The notes: generated by a model from the sequence alone, not told the origin. Positions 19,761 to 34,080 are shown, counted from the first letter of the stretch. The stretch is DNA of 64,000 nt from Sweltsa coloradensis (GCA_024449915.1 JAMZAV010000068.1:124001-188000); one strand, 5' to 3'. Made by a program: numbers and translations.

Positions 19761-22700
19761 CCAGAAACCAGAAAATTTTACTGATGGATTTTCTCAGGAT
19801 TTCTTCTGTAAATGAGCAATGTATTATTTTATTTATATTAATGTATAACAGTTTTAACTGGTTAACGCATAAAATAGGTAGATATATACAATCTAGATAA
19901 TATTAACCACATTAACCATATTAACTTTTATGATAAATATCGAGAAAAATGTGATTAAAACACATCCTGAATTTCGTGGATTAATAATTTTCAGACAATA
20001 AAGAAAAAGTGAACTATGTTGAATGCAATAAAGCGAAAACTTTAAGTAAAAGTACATTTAGCCCAGTTAATAAGTACTTTAAAAAAAAACTAATACGTAA
20101 ATAAATTACTTTAAGTCATCATACCAAAAGATGATTAAATGTATTCTTAAATTTAATTACGTCAAAGGCGCTTGATTAGGTATCTGTTGAAGATAATAAT
20201 ATTAGATTATCTATAGTGTTTCTACATAAAATGTGTTATAGTATTTCGACAAATTATTAATTGGAAACAATTATTATCATATATATAGTTCACAATTTCA
20301 GAAAGAGAAGGAAAATTGGCAATAATGTGTTAGGGAATGTAATTCAAACGATGGCATTTTTTTTTTTTAGTTCAAGACAATATAATATTGAAACCTAAGT
20401 GTTAATAGAATGCGATACATTTATAATAAAGCTAGCAACACAGAACATACATGATATTTCTAGTACTATTCCGATAACTTACACCAGTTTCTAGGCATTT
20501 TTTGTAGGAAACAAATATTTTATCTTTTAAGATCTATACGCACTCCTGTATAACTTAACGGTCTCTGTAAAAATGCTCTTACTTTTTATATTTTTGTGTA
20601 CGTACTTTGTTTTTTCCCGGTTCATAGAAAATGTAAAGTAACGATTTTTCTAAAGCACACCAAATACCTTGTGTTAATAAAATATGCATCAAGTTTGGAA
20701 TCGGTTTAGCGGTTTGAGAACTCTGCCATCTGTTGGCTGAGTCAAGCCGCCTCGTAAGGACTCCCTTGTGCAAAGGTTTTAGGTAAAGTATAGGTTTGAA
20801 TTAGTGTTAAAAAAGCAAGAGACGCAAAAACCTGAAATGTGGTCGTTTGTCTTAAGGCGCACTTGTGTCAAGTGGCGGAGGGCGGGAGGGGGGGGGGGGG
20901 TAAGAGTTCAGGGGGCGTGGGATTCGTTTATTATTGCACAAAATATGCGTCACATAAGCGGAGACATGATTTGATGCAACCGCCTTCTTGAATTTTATGT
21001 TTCTATTTTTTCACGTTGATAGCAAATTGTATGTACACATTAAAATTAAACCAAATAATTAAAGAAAAAGTTATTTTACTGACAAGAATATTCTTTGAAG
21101 ACAAATTCTCTTAGTCGAAGCGAATGAGTGCAACCTTGTAATGTACAAATATGGTGTATTGACTGACCATCATATACTAGCAGTTTGCAGTTTTGCATTT
21201 TGGTTTTAAATAAATATTAATGATTGAACTTAAAATATGTATTTTGCTTTTGTAATAATTAAAGTCAAAATATTGAGTGTATATACGTTCCACATATCTA
21301 TGTGTAACAAAGGTCGAGTCAAAATGCAATATTTAATATTTGAAAGGAAAATTTGACTGTGTTTTGTAAGTTTGTGTATTGTGACATGAAAATAAAATTA
21401 ATATTATGTATTGTATTAGGAAATTTAAACAAATATTGCGTAATAATATAACCTTTTATTGAAATGAAAACTCAAAGGCGCAGAAATCATCCCCAGCATA
21501 GCAAATTTCTTCGATGGAGGTTGACATTTAAGCCATATATAAACCAATTAATTGAGCTAAGAGTTGAAATTTTAAATTATACCATTTAATTTAAATCATA
21601 TTGAATCCAAAAATAACAACCAAAATAAAAATAATTGCCTTGTTTCGTGCACATTATTAAATAAGACGGGTGTTAAAATTTTTGCTTCTGCTAAACATGG
21701 TTTTCTTTGTTCCGTCCCTTCGTTCGTTCTTTACACGGCGAAGTTTTTTTAACATAGGCCTAAATCTCAGAATTTTTCAATGAGAATTCATTCCTTCAAT
21801 AGAAAAATACTGAAATACAATCAATAATACTCAATTTTAACATTAGTAAGTCAATACTCTCTTCTTATCCAAAATACATAATATTATAATTACATTTGCA
21901 ATTGACAGTTTTTCTTACTCAAACTTAACTAGTTGTCAACCAATTTAGTATATAATTGAAAAACATAATTTTCATTGCGTTGGCCCGTGTTTTGGTCTGT
22001 TTGGCAGAGAATATTTCAACCCTCTACTGGATACCGATCAATAAAAATAAATCCTGTACAAACATGCTGAAAGACGAAAGGTGCTTGCATTAACATCAGG
22101 AGAATGTATAGCGCGCATTTACGGTTCTTGGAAAACTTCAAAGCTAAAAGAATATACTTCGTTATAAATTTAAAAATAACCACTTCCTTTCTATTCGTTT
22201 CTCTTAAATGTCTATATCAATAGATCATATCGAACCATTATACAGGTTGAAATACGCAACATCGAACCAGAAACGCACACGCACACTTACACAAACATGC
22301 GATTTGATAAAATTATTATAATTCAAGTTTTTTCCCAAATGGGACTAGAATCCAGATATTATATGTACTTACAACATACACGCTATGCATCCTGAGTATA
22401 TCAATTAAATTACAGCTTGTCATGTTTTGAACCCCTCTTAGCGCACATGACAAAATCACCGGTAAATAGGTGATGCAAGTTTGATATAAAGGCAAGCGAT
22501 TTTATCAAAATTATCGTTTTGACTTTCTAACCAATATTTGTTTATACTGCTGTTTTTAGATGTTACGGTATAAACTGTTTAATAAGTTTTTTCAAAACGA
22601 TAATGCATGTAAAAATTTTAATATACCCAAAACAACAATAGAGTGGACTGTTTACACAATCAGATAAATTATGCAAGATGGTAATATTATTTTAACCAAA

Positions 22701-23334
22701 ATCAATAATAAATTGTCAATATAATTTTGTTCCTCATTGATTAATGCTTCAATTGATAGGACTTTTAATCTAATTAGTATATTATGTGTATTGTTCCAAT
22801 GACATTTATTTAGATTTCTTCAAAATGAATATTGGCTTCTCATTTTCAAGTCAATGTACGTATTTTTTTTATTTTAGTGACATTACTGATATTATGCTAG
22901 CCGATATTTCACAGCTAATATTATACAAAACTGGAGCAGTCAGATAACGGGCGACTGTTCAAGAATGGTAAGCGACTGTCAGACCCATATCAAATAATTA
23001 TTTTATATTTTTTTCACCTTTTCGTCTTATACGTGAGAGTTGCGCTGTAACGATCACTGGAGCTTTCAATGTTTTAGGCGTTCTATAACGACAGAATTGT
23101 TTTCGAGTGTGCGCGCAATTACTCAAACGTCGCTCGAAACCATTCAATTATTTTCTCATCGTAGAGTTTTAAGTTGAAACTTTTAATTGCGAGTAGCAGA
23201 ATACGAGTAGTTTTATTATTTTTAATACTTTCCACATAAAACTCTATTAAAACGAGAGGTTCGCCTGGTATTGTAGAGTACGAGAGGGAAAGAAGAAAGT
23301 GAAATCCTCCGGGATTGAACTCTCTCCTGTCTTT
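19761..23334. other. No gene recognised; poly-G tract
   Basis: Long AT-rich stretch. A run of 13 G lies at 20888-20900. Positions 20670-20790 (GTTTGGAATCGGTTTAGCGG and following) look like an old repeat remnant, without a second copy here to confirm it. No credible gene. Confidence 0.6.
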
Positions 23335-23420
23335 CACACTATCGCGTCAGGCATTTTCTCTATTAATTATCCCTGTAATTAGCAAACCCGCTCGAGCCTG
23401 CGGAAGGTTATGACATTGAT
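23335..23420. promoter_or_regulatory. Candidate cis-regulatory stretch
   Basis: Complex non-repetitive sequence with two clustered TAAT-type homeodomain cores (ATTAATTATCC, GTAATTAGC) next to a CpG-containing segment (CCCGCTCGAGCCTGCGG). The texture resembles conserved enhancers, but no comparison is available. Confidence 0.2.
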
Positions 23421-23941
23421 GTGTAGTTGGTCAGTTCAAAGGCTGCGTTACAGCAACGGTGTAGCTCTCTCTTCCTTCTGGATACAGATGGTACAATGTT
23501 GCCGGGTAGGATTATCCATTACACAATGTTCATTGTCTGACGAAATAATTACAAAACTCAAGTTGCTAACGAGTAGAATTTTCCTTAGACGGATATTATA
23601 TTATTATTATGTTTCTACACAATTTAATAATAAGATCATTATAAATTTAATAACTGCTTGATTCCTAAAATAAACAGGGTTTGATAGGTAAGTGAAACAG
23701 AACAGATGATATACATCAGAGCTTAAAATGGTAAACACTGTCTTGGTAAAAGTATCTGGGTAAGACTTAATTGTTATGTTTCTAGTATTGAATACTCGAA
23801 CCAAGACAGTACAGTATATTTACTGTATAACTTTATACTATTTCTAAAATTAAATTTTATATTCTTCATTGAAGTTGTCTACAATTCACAAATATTTTAT
23901 TATTTCAGTTTTAATAATTGTCTCAACCAATGTTGTTATAT

Positions 23942-23973
<32 letters not shown>

Positions 23974-24147
23974 GTAGGCGACTATGAGTTATGCTAGTAC
24001 TTTAAATTAGAAATGGCAGTAATTAATTAATTAATTACCTGGTGTAGGAACTTTGGTAATTTCTGTATAAAGTACTAATATATGTATATAAGTACTACCA
24101 TATGTAGGCCCTACTAATATATGTATATATAAATATATAAATTCGTA
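23421..24147. other. No gene recognised; AT microsatellite
   Basis: A TA dinucleotide run at about 23948-23973 and a duplicated TAATATATGTATATA stretch at about 24077 and 24115. Confidence 0.7.
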
Positions 24148-24325
24148 TTTAGAGTCTATCCACTTAAGTCACATAACTGTTTTTGAGTGGAGGGACATTA
24201 AATTTAAAGCAGACCAAGGTAGCCTTGGTGGCACAGACTATCGACGAGAGAACAATGGCCAACAAGAGACAGACATATTTTTAGTAGGGAACACCGATCA
24301 ATCGAATTGGACACAATTTAAATAT
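24148..24325 (-). mobile_element. SINE family T1, truncated copy
   Basis: Reverse-strand copy of the T1 body. It begins with AGAGTCTATCCACTTAAG at the tail side, then GGGACATTAAATTTAAAGCA, CGACGAGAG, and ends near GAATTGGACACAATTT (24325). It aligns with 7.97-8.84 kb and the complement of 10.1-9.9 kb. The tRNA-like head is missing. Confidence 0.85.
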
Positions 24326-25309
24326 GATTTTGTATGTTACACGTTGATATGATATTTTGGAGTAAAATGTAAACATTTAGTAAATAAACGAGGATTTAAC
24401 GAGTTTTCGAACGTGGTCCAAAACTCTCGGTGGAAAATACATATAACTATCAATTATGAAAATGTAACCACAACACTACGAAACAATAGTCCTATACAAG
24501 TAATACGTGTTGATCTAATCACAAGAATCATCATTTGGTTACAGTACATGATTTTTATTCCTGAATAATTTCTCGAAAAATAGTTACACCATTGAAACAT
24601 AGTTGACGGCTGACAGATAAATAATTCGTGTTCATGTTAACTCAATATGTGCGTGTGTGAGCTCTGCTGTGCGTCGACTCGGTTCAAATGTGTTATTGCG
24701 TTTTTTGCTGGTCGTCGTGTCAAACGGTTTCACACCCCATGCTCCACTCACATGTGACAAAACACAATGCATTTGCCGTGACACTTTGATTCAACTTGTC
24801 ACTTAGATTTTACATTACCATTTGGAGATAAAAATTGCCAAACAATATGATAGAAGATTTTTTTTGAATAAGATAACATCGAAACGTAAAAAAGTTGTAA
24901 TGTTATCCAATATTATGTACTCGTCAATGATGTATATTATCGTATCATAATACATTTGCTTAATTTTACAAATTACTAATATTCGTCGCAATTTGAAGAA
25001 ATGCAGGTGTCAGGAATTAGTGTGCATCGACTAAAAGTAAAAACTGGTCACAGCTCCAGACTTGAATATTATATTGTTCGTTCAGCCGCGACAGATTGAA
25101 GACACTTTATCACTATTATATGATTTACTCACTTGGGTATTGACAATATGTCAGTTTAAATTTCGCATCGCTAGCTTGAGATTATGACAACGTCAAGATG
25201 GTCTTATTAACATAATGTATGCATACTGAAGATTCCCGTTTGCTGGCTCGAGCTGTGGCTCAGACAAGCGAACAATAACAACAGGGAATGAGAGTGATGT
25301 GTTCTCATA
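24326..25309. other. No gene recognised
   Basis: Unique DNA. Positions 24640-24790 are somewhat richer in GC and non-repetitive, but no gene is seen. Confidence 0.55.
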
Positions 25310-25920
25310 CAAACGAAGAAAACATATTTGATATAGTTGGCAAAAACGTTACGATTCCGTTATCTTCCACCTAGGTTTTGTTTAGAACTGTTGGTGTTTG
25401 ACACACGAAGGATGGATAGCAAAAACATCACAATTCTAGCTTCAACTGTAGTTTATAACTGGATTATCTATAAAAAAAATATATCACATACTTGATGTGG
25501 GCGAAAAACAATAATCATTTAATTTTCAGTTTTCGTCGTAGTTTCAGAATTGATGTTTTCGTATAAATTCAAAACATAATAATATATTGACGTACGTGAT
25601 AAATTCTGGTTTCAATCTTAGTTTTGGAATTGAAGGGTGCTATACACAGAATATATATTTATTATTTGAATGATAATATTCGTATTTAAGTGAACATTTT
25701 TCTAATTTCCATTATAGTTTAAGAATTGGTGGGATTATAAAGGAAGAAAACACATTTGATGTTAGCGGCAAGCTCAACATCCTTTTAATTCAAGTTTTAA
25801 ACGTAGTTGTATAAAGTATTGGTGGGGTTATACAAAGAAAAAAACATATTAGATGTAGGCGGCAAACTCTACGTCCTTCGTGTAGTTCTAACTTTTGTCG
25901 TTGTTTAGAAAATAAAGCTT
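25310..25920. repeat. Ancient degenerate tandem repeat, ~70-105-bp period
   Basis: Core sequences of the form AGAATTGGTGGG recur at about 25384, 25456, 25547, 25629, 25733 and 25816. They are preceded by CNTAGTTT-like sequence and, in the later units, followed by AAACATATTNGATGTNGGCGGCAAACTC. Units are heavily diverged. I read this as an old minisatellite. Confidence 0.6.
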
Positions 25921-28448
25921 TCGATCAATACTACAAACACCTTCACAAAAACAAATACAGAATTGTGTTTACCAACTACCCAGTCGATAATTCTTCTTCT
26001 ATAGATGTATCTATCCAGGCATTCGCCCGTGGTAGAGAGAACGAGAGAGAGATATCCGCTGCGGGTGTGTATGTTTAGTGCTGGACACTCGGATGACAGG
26101 CTCGGGTTAGGTCACACGAGTAAGCTGTAATGTTGACCCAAGCCTGGTTGTTTACTCCGACCTTCATGCCGGCGACCTCATAAGAGCCGTCACCGTTCAA
26201 CCACATCTGTCGACTACGAACACGGACACGAACACGGGCCCTCATTAATGTTCTTTGTCTAAAGGTAGGGTTGACGTTATTACTATCCAGTCGAGTTCAG
26301 CGTACAAATTAGTTTCTATGCTTTTGTTGACTGGTTTAGAGAAAAACGTGGTGGGTTTTGCTTTAAAATTCAAATGTTTTCCGTTTTCTTTTTAAATGAA
26401 TATTCTACACACGTGGGAAAAATGGTAAACAGTGTTACAATTCTAGCAACATTTTTAAAGCTCTGGTGACCCCTCTCTGCCGTTGCTTTTCTTCTCCAAG
26501 AACAATAGGCCTACACCAAACACTAGATCAAAAACAAATTTGTATATTGTTATAGTATTATTATTAAGACAAATAAAAACGCAGAAATATAATATTCTAC
26601 TATCTTCGCATTTGCATAAAACTCTTGAGCTAAAATGCTTACTGTTATAACCCAATAATAATGTGATTATGTTAATAGGTATAGAATAATACATTATAAT
26701 ATTATTAACGAGACAATTTGGAGCACGAGTAATGCTATGTCTGGACCACCAATCAGTCTTGTGTTCTTGTATCCTAGCACACGAGTAATGTTCTTGTGTA
26801 TTCTTTCTTCAAGTATAAATACATTTTCTTCTTACTCCAGTTTGGTTCTTACTATGATAAAGATCCTATCAAGTGCGATATACAATCCGCCAATAGCAAC
26901 AAACTGTAATCACAATAGTCACTATTGTGAAAAATTAAGTAATAACAAAGTCTTTTAAAAATACACTATACCTGCCGTGCTCTATCTTGGACAAATAAAT
27001 AGTAGTCTGGGATGCATTCGTCGCTGCCTAGAGAAACTAGACATACTCCAAATATTGCATTGTCGAAACGTCTAACCCATGCAGGCGCAGGCTAGCATGT
27101 GTTTTAATGTAATTATTAAAAGTTGCCTGGTATGACAAACATCCCTTGTAATCAACTAAGTGCTGTGGTAATAAGCCTGCTCGCCGCATTTTTACAACTG
27201 TGCAATATGTTGACGATCTTGACAAAATACATTCATTATTTGAAGTAGGTAAAAAGTTTAGTAAATAAAAAAAAAATGTACATCTAAAATAGTTCTAATA
27301 AAGATCAAGATAGGGAAAATGTAATATAAGATCCTAATCACGCTATATTCTTAACCAATGCAGATTGGAAACAGTCGCAGTTGGCGCTGCAAATAACCCT
27401 ATAACTTCGTGATGAAACATCGCTGCACGGCTGGTGAATCACGGGATTTTTATTGAAATCAGGGCACATATTAAATAACAGACGAAGTAACGAACAAAAG
27501 GAAGACTTATTATGCATGCAGCTCCATTCCATCTGTTTGTAACTTTGACGGGAGAAAAAGAACAATGGAACTGTAATATTAATAAAGGATTGAGTTTCAT
27601 AAATCTTGAGTGACTTCAATGGGTCATGCATGTTCTTTTTGACTGCTTCCTGATATAGCGGGGAAGGGATATTATTGCATTTCATTCAATAAGATAAAAT
27701 ATTAAATGCCAATTATATGGTAAAGGTTATTTTGGCGTTAATATTTACTGGAAGTTTTCGAATGAGAGGTTTAATCGTATTTGCGATAATATTTGCTCAA
27801 TATAATAATAATATAATGCATTTTTGTAGTGGGTATTGTTTTAACTTGATATCTTTGGACTTCAAGCAGGGCAATTTTGAATTCGTCCAGCGAGACAATG
27901 CCAATTTTGTTATGTGTCTTGTGACTAAAATTAGAAGATATAATTTTCAAATGTATTTGATCACACACATTTAAAAAAATAGATGTTCCAAATGTACAAG
28001 AAGTTGCCACGTTGGTATTTTTATATCATTGATCTAAAAGAATAGAGAACAAAGGAAAAGAATTGCTTGAATTTCTAATGAAAACTTCCATTATTTTCCA
28101 ATTAATTCTGTTTCCTCCTTGAACTAAAGAGGATGAATGAGATAACTGATCCGTATAATTTCGACTAAGGAAAATCTGTCGCACAAGAAACAATTGATTG
28201 GCCGTTTGCATCCCCCTTATTCCGTCGGCCCTCGGTACAGCGCTATCTCCTCGCTTATCATTCGCCATCAAACGCAAAACAACTCTGTTGTTAAGGAGAC
28301 CATTACACAGTCAGCGGAGGCTGTCTTTTATCTCTCGCAAACATATCGGAAGCTTCCTTTGATATCATGCGCATCTTCTTTCTTCTTTAAATTCCGCCGT
28401 CCATGTGATCATCGAAATACCGTTCCTTGTTTGGCTCTGCCCGTGCAT
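25921..28448. other. No gene recognised
   Basis: Mostly AT-rich. The segment 26020-26250 is richer in GC and unique, with short GAACACGGACACG repetition (about 26217). A 9-bp-arm palindrome CACAATAGTCACTATTGTG sits at 26911-26929. The frame of 115 codons at 27338-27685 (minus) has no recognisable domain. Confidence 0.5.
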
Positions 28449-28698
28449 CCTTGCATCTAATTCTCTCAAGCAACGTCTCCACGACTTCAATCAGATGACA
28501 TATCTTTGCTACCGACTGATATGAGGACTACCATCACACACCCTTGCATCTAATTCTCTCAAGCAACGTCTCCACGACTTCAATCAGATGACATATACAT
28601 AACCATACTGTCTGACTGGTGTCCCTCTTTGCTACCGACTGATATGAGGACTACGTCTTTGCTACCGACTGATATGAGGACTACCATCACACACCCTT
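28449..28698. repeat. Interleaved tandem duplication (units A, B, C)
   Basis: Unit A (~54 bp, starting CCTTGCATCTAATTCTC) occurs at 28449 and 28543. Unit B (CTTTGCTACCGACTGATATG plus 8 more bases) occurs at 28504, 28627 and 28657. Unit C (CATCACACACCCTT) occurs at 28532 and 28685. The order is A-B-C-A-spacer-B-B-C. The copies are nearly identical, so the event is recent; a genome-assembly artefact is a possible alternative. Confidence 0.93.
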
Positions 28699-31484
28699 GA
28701 AATCAGTAATTACCTCGACTGTGCGTTTAACCCAAACGCTGCTCCGTTATCTACTTTTAAGAGGAAATATGCTATCTTTTGAGACTTAATTTCATTAAAT
28801 ATATATCGAGCTCCTCGAAACACAATGAACGACACATACACTGCCTTCAATTAAATATGTGCATTTGAAATAAATCACTTATTACTTAAGACTTCCGTAA
28901 TGAAATGTCCATTATTCCAACCATTATTCCGCAACTGGTTGTCACTCATATTATTGAAAATAATTTGGGTACTTAACAAAATAGAAACGTAAGTGCGACA
29001 AAGAGAGTCAGGGTTTTTGAAAAAAAAGTTATTAGATAAAATAATATGTATACTTCATACATAAACTATGTTTTAGCTCACTATCGACAAATTCAACTGA
29101 TAATGTATCATTTACATGTCAATAATTTTATTCCATGCTACAAATTAACAAGGATAAAGTTATTCATGTCTCCAGATTCACCGACTCTCCCTGAAAACCA
29201 CGAGGTTGTTTGGCTGCGAGGATACACAGAGAGGGATTATTTTCTCTGATATATCAAATATAATTAAAACATTACCTCAGATATTTAAATCACTTCTCAA
29301 TAAAACTGAACAGTGATAATAGTGTAAGCGTTCTCCAAAGTATATTCGTAAACAAATTGAATTCGCGGAATATTTAGCCGGTATCTGAGTACAACATCAT
29401 TTCAATAACCTAGTTTTAGTTACATAATTAATTGCTTTATATATTACTTTTTAGTGGTAATGAGTAAGCCAGTTGTGCTATGCAATGCATATTACTGTAA
29501 AGTTAGCTTTAATTCTCTTCCTTACTTGAAATCATTTAACAACAAAATATGTTAATATAAAATGACATTCTATAAATGTAGTTTCTAACGTTATATAAAT
29601 GTATAAATGGTAATAGAAAACAAAATTAATGGCATGCTAATTTCGCATTGAATGTCCATTCAGACATGTTTAAACTGTTTTTCTTCAATAAATTTGAAAA
29701 CATTGTTCTTCTTAATTTGATTGTTAAATTAAAAATTAAAGGCGGCATTATTCTGCAACATAGAGAGCTCCATATAATATCGCAGCATGAATGCGAGACG
29801 TGTTCGTCACTATTGATGTCATTGTTCGTTTGCGTACGACAACGTGAGAAAGCTATGATACAAAATGTGAAATATGTAAGAGCAGAATAAGATTTCGCTT
29901 CCATACACAATATAAAACGATACTTCTTCGGTCGATTGGTCACTGCTATTTGAAATACGCACATTTTTTATGTAACGAAGAAAAGAATGATAAATCGCAT
30001 TTTCCACCATTGAAAAGTATGTGAAAGTAAAATTTATTTACATATCGATCGAATATATTATGCGTCTAGAGTCTAGACCAAGCTGAAGAACTAAATGAGG
30101 TAAATCGCATTTACTTCACATTTTCAGCATTTCTGCACGAACACATTCGTTTTCCTTCGGCATTCAAAGAAATTCTGATGTCGACATCGGTTCGTTATCT
30201 TCGACATTTTGTCACTATACATTGTGTCTTATGTTTTGTAAGATTAAGCTACGGTATTTACACATAGCCGAGTCCAGTCTATGTTCTTGGCTTTAACATA
30301 CACGGTTAAACAAACGATTGTATATCTCGCTTCTAATAATGTTCTTTGTAAATGAACAGCCCAAATCACTTATTTATTTGTACCAACAACATGGCAGTTT
30401 CACTTTTATAATGTTCCATCAAAAATATTGAAAGTGTTTACATTTGTAATCTTTACACCAACATGACTTTTTCGATACTTATAAATTGGGGATGCAAAAA
30501 CATTTATTCTTTTGTAAATTCTTTGTAACGAAAACTATAACATGACATTCAAAGTTATTCCAGGAATTTTTATAAACTTGCTTATTTAGAACTCTTCGAA
30601 CGTGGTTTATAATTTTTAAGTGTTTGTCGAGTAAACCTATAGCTAGTTGAATTTGCATGTAACCAATTTACTATTTTATATAGTTATGACCGTATTTTAG
30701 TACGCAAATGGTTTAAAAAAGCCTTTCATACCAGATCCAGTATTGTTTTGTTAGATAAAAAAAAATGAGTTACGTTAATTATTGTGAAATACACATTTTC
30801 CGGTATTACTCAATAATAACATGTAAGCTACACCGTCAATTCAATTATTGGAACCGAACAGCGTTCTCTTTATCTCGTCGTTTGAAGCGCGATATTAAAA
30901 GCTTACCTGTCCGTGCAATATCACATATGGACGCGTGCGTGCACACGGTGCCATTATGCAGCTTTGCACTCGTTCTAGACTAATTATTTCTCTTTGAGAG
31001 CGTGTTTTGTTAGCGCAATCGACAAATAAATGCGCTTTTGTGTTGTAAGCGGGCTCGTCAAAAAGTATAAAAACTCGAAACACTGTTTTATATTGTGTAG
31101 TGTGGCTATTGGATATTCTATACAAGTATAATCCTTTGTTCCAGTAAAATTATTGGAGTAAACGTTATATTTTACCCTTTCAATAAAAACAGTATATTAT
31201 TCCATTTACATATTATTATATAACTTTGAGATACAAAGTAAGTATAATACAAAATACTAAAGTGACGGTTTCACTCATTAAATATAACCAAGTCGAATAA
31301 TATTACACGAATACGACATTTGACGAGGCCACGATGTAAATTGAGATGTGTCTTCACAGTTCATAGTTTCAGGTATATAAACGTTAAAATGTTCACTGAT
31401 TAGTTAAAAATATGTATTATATAATCTGAAAAAAAAACACGTTATGTTAACAATGTTTATGAGAATAACACATTGACTACTTAG
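28699..31484. other. No gene recognised
   Basis: AT-rich unique DNA. A 15-bp perfect palindrome GTCTAGAGTCTAGAC lies at 30064-30078. Positions 30850-30990 are somewhat GC-richer and non-repetitive. The frames on opposite strands at 29626-29964 overlap and are not credible. Confidence 0.55.
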
Positions 31485-31600
31485 CGACAGAGATAGCTCA
31501 TGCTTCGGCAGGTCACAGGTACAAATACCTCCACCGGCAATCCTGACGGAAGCTTTTTCCATTTCCAAGGTTTTCTTCAGTCGATAAGGCAAATGTTTGA
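31485..31600 (+). mobile_element. Degenerate tRNA-derived SINE head, possible
   Basis: GATAGCTCATGCTTCGGCAG, then a B-box-like GGTACAAATACC at about 31519. The pattern resembles a decayed tRNA head (A-box AGCTCA..., B-box GGTTCRAATCC) with several substitutions. No second copy in this window. Confidence 0.3.
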
Positions 31601-33984
31601 ATCACATACCATGCTGGAATAATTGTCCTCTTAACAGCTCGATAACATTCTCTCCACAGTTTACTTACACCCTAATAACAGCTACTTAGAAGATGGTCAC
31701 ACCAGGTACAACTGATATGTGTACTGTACAGAAGCCATCCTTAAATTTTTACCACGGCGTACTGTAACAAATTAGCATATTGAAGTTTATTATTAAAAAA
31801 AATTAGATGGCTCATTTAAAAAATTGCAATGAAAGTTTTACGGTTGAATATGACCTACAATCGTGCACTTGCAGTTTAAATCATGGCCGTGCATTGCCTA
31901 CGTGAACAGTGCAATTACCTCCTAGATGCAGACCACAAACAATTCTTATTAATTAATTCACTTTATGACTAGAATGAAACATTTAAACTCTTTTTCTATT
32001 AATTTGTTTTTAGTAAGACTAAGATCGGATCAGAACATAAATTTATTGATACGAAATAATTTCGTTAGGTCTGGTTGTCTCTCAAATGAAGAAAATATCC
32101 CAAGAAACTGGAGCAAACGCTTCCTCTGTCTTAAAAATAATGTGCATGGAATTCGCAAATGCTAAAAGGAAATCAAACCGAATGTGATTTGTGTCGTACA
32201 TCGAATTTATATCACAGCGTCCTGATTTACTTCGCCCTGAATCATACCTCTGGAGTATGAAACTGTTACTCCAATCATATTTTGTACTATTGCAATGTTT
32301 ATCCACCGCATATTCCTCGAAGGGAAATAATCCAGCTTGCTATACAGCATGTTTCTGCCATACACTGAGAATACTTCGCTTCAACGATTCCGCGAATGAA
32401 ACCAACTCATGTGTTCATATTGTACTCGAAGCTTAGATCATCGTTACTAAAATTCAATTACTTGGTTTGACAATTGTACGCTCACTCTCCGTGGAACAAG
32501 CAACGACATAGACTTGAGAGTTGAACGTGCACTAGGCTGAAGTGTGCTTTGTCAGACATGGGTGGGAATAACTACTAGTTTCTTGTGTACCACCGTATAA
32601 CCGTTTCCGTTCTTCAAACATTAGCTGTTGGTTTAAAGGGGTTATTACCACCAAAATGTATTTTTGTTACCACATATTCTATAGCTTAATACTTAAGTAA
32701 AATGACAATTTTAAAATAATATCTTAAAACTGTGATATTAAGAAAATTCTGTGTACCTATATATGTATGTGTGTGTATTTTGTGTGTACTTGTTCTTTAT
32801 TTTGGGTGCCTACGTACACCTATTGTTTGATTATGTTACACATTGTTGGGGAATTGAGTTATGTATTTTTTTCATGGTTAAATTTATCTCGAATTGTTAT
32901 ATGTGTTATACACAATAATAAATAGAGTATTGGTTAACCGGTTAAACCTAATTCAATACATGGTCCTCGTATTCGTCTCGCGGCGGTGATGTAAGTCCGT
33001 TGGCTTGGCCGAGTAAGCTGTATTGACTGGGGCCATATATCCACTACCTGGCAGCTTTTGATATCGATAGCTAGCACAACGAGCCTTCTTGAAACGAGGT
33101 GTCATATTTTCAACTTTCAAAGACTGATGTAAAACTTATCAACACGTACCTGAATACGACCTACTTGATATTACCACCCGAGGACACGAAGCAAATCAGC
33201 TGTACACGTGTTCAAATTCATGGAGATTGATAAACTGCATGCACAAAACGTAACACTGACATTCAAGCACACCGTATTTTGTTTTTTGATGTTGGTGTTT
33301 TTACCTTGGTAAAATTCAATTGTATAGACCATATAATTTTGTTACCTTTCATTAGTAAACCTTTTTGCAGAAGCTTCGCACTGGACTGAAAATCAAATTT
33401 ATACGATAAGACAATCTTTACCGCATAAATTATAATATTTTATCATACTCTTTCAAGTCTAGGTCCAGGTTAAGGTCCAAATTCAAGTCCATGTCTAACA
33501 ACGTAAATGGTACTAATTATCTGTCAATGGCGTATGAAATACTGTCTGAAAAGTCTAAATTTGTCCATTCTTGGTCCAAGTCGGTAAATGGACTGATAAA
33601 TAGAAAGTGTACACTCGTTTTAGCTCCGGTTCAAAATGGCTGACAGCGACAAGGAGCGAAACATCAAACGAATGCATATTTAAATGAAGGTAAAAGTTTA
33701 AGTTTGTTTGTTTTTATTACGTATTTAAATATTTTATCTAGATGAACAAATAGTTTTCATTACGCAAATATTTTACAAGGGACTCTCGAATGCACACCTA
33801 ATCAAACTTTAGGTAGGGTTGACTTAGCCCGACAGGTAGCTCTACTGTATAAGGGTGGTGTAGAACTTTAACATTGAGCTGGACTTGGACCATAATTATT
33901 CCGACACATCCTTTGTATAACACATATAAGTTTGTGCTTTATACTGTTGTTAAGGGTCCATAAAGTGCTGTTTCGTGTACTATA
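31601..33984. other. No gene recognised
   Basis: AT-rich unique DNA. Positions 33455-33620 repeat short AAGTCCA/GGTCCA elements loosely. Nothing else supported. Confidence 0.55.
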
Positions 33985-34080
33985 AAGAGTTGCTCGTATG
34001 AATCCCATCGAGACGGTAACTTTTTAACTTCTGAATTGACACTGCATTATAATTCTGAACTTGTGTGTTAAACTACGTCC
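33985..34080 (+). mobile_element. Decayed piece of a T1-like SINE
   Basis: GAATCCCATCGAGACGGTAA followed by CTTTTTAACTTCTGA parallels the B-box/body junction of T1 at 9755-9795 (GATTCCCGC..., then AGTTTTTTAACTTCTGA). The A-box half and tail are not recognisable. Confidence 0.4.

Noticed and set aside
27338..27685. Gene from the 115-codon minus-strand frame
   Set aside because: No recognisable domain, no splice or promoter support, and composition like chance frames in AT-rich DNA.
28449..28698. CRISPR-like array
   Set aside because: Repeats are few, of unequal type and without unique spacers; the window is animal nuclear DNA.
30064..30078. Regulatory palindrome GTCTAGAGTCTAGAC
   Set aside because: A single short perfect palindrome in 64 kb is not strong evidence.
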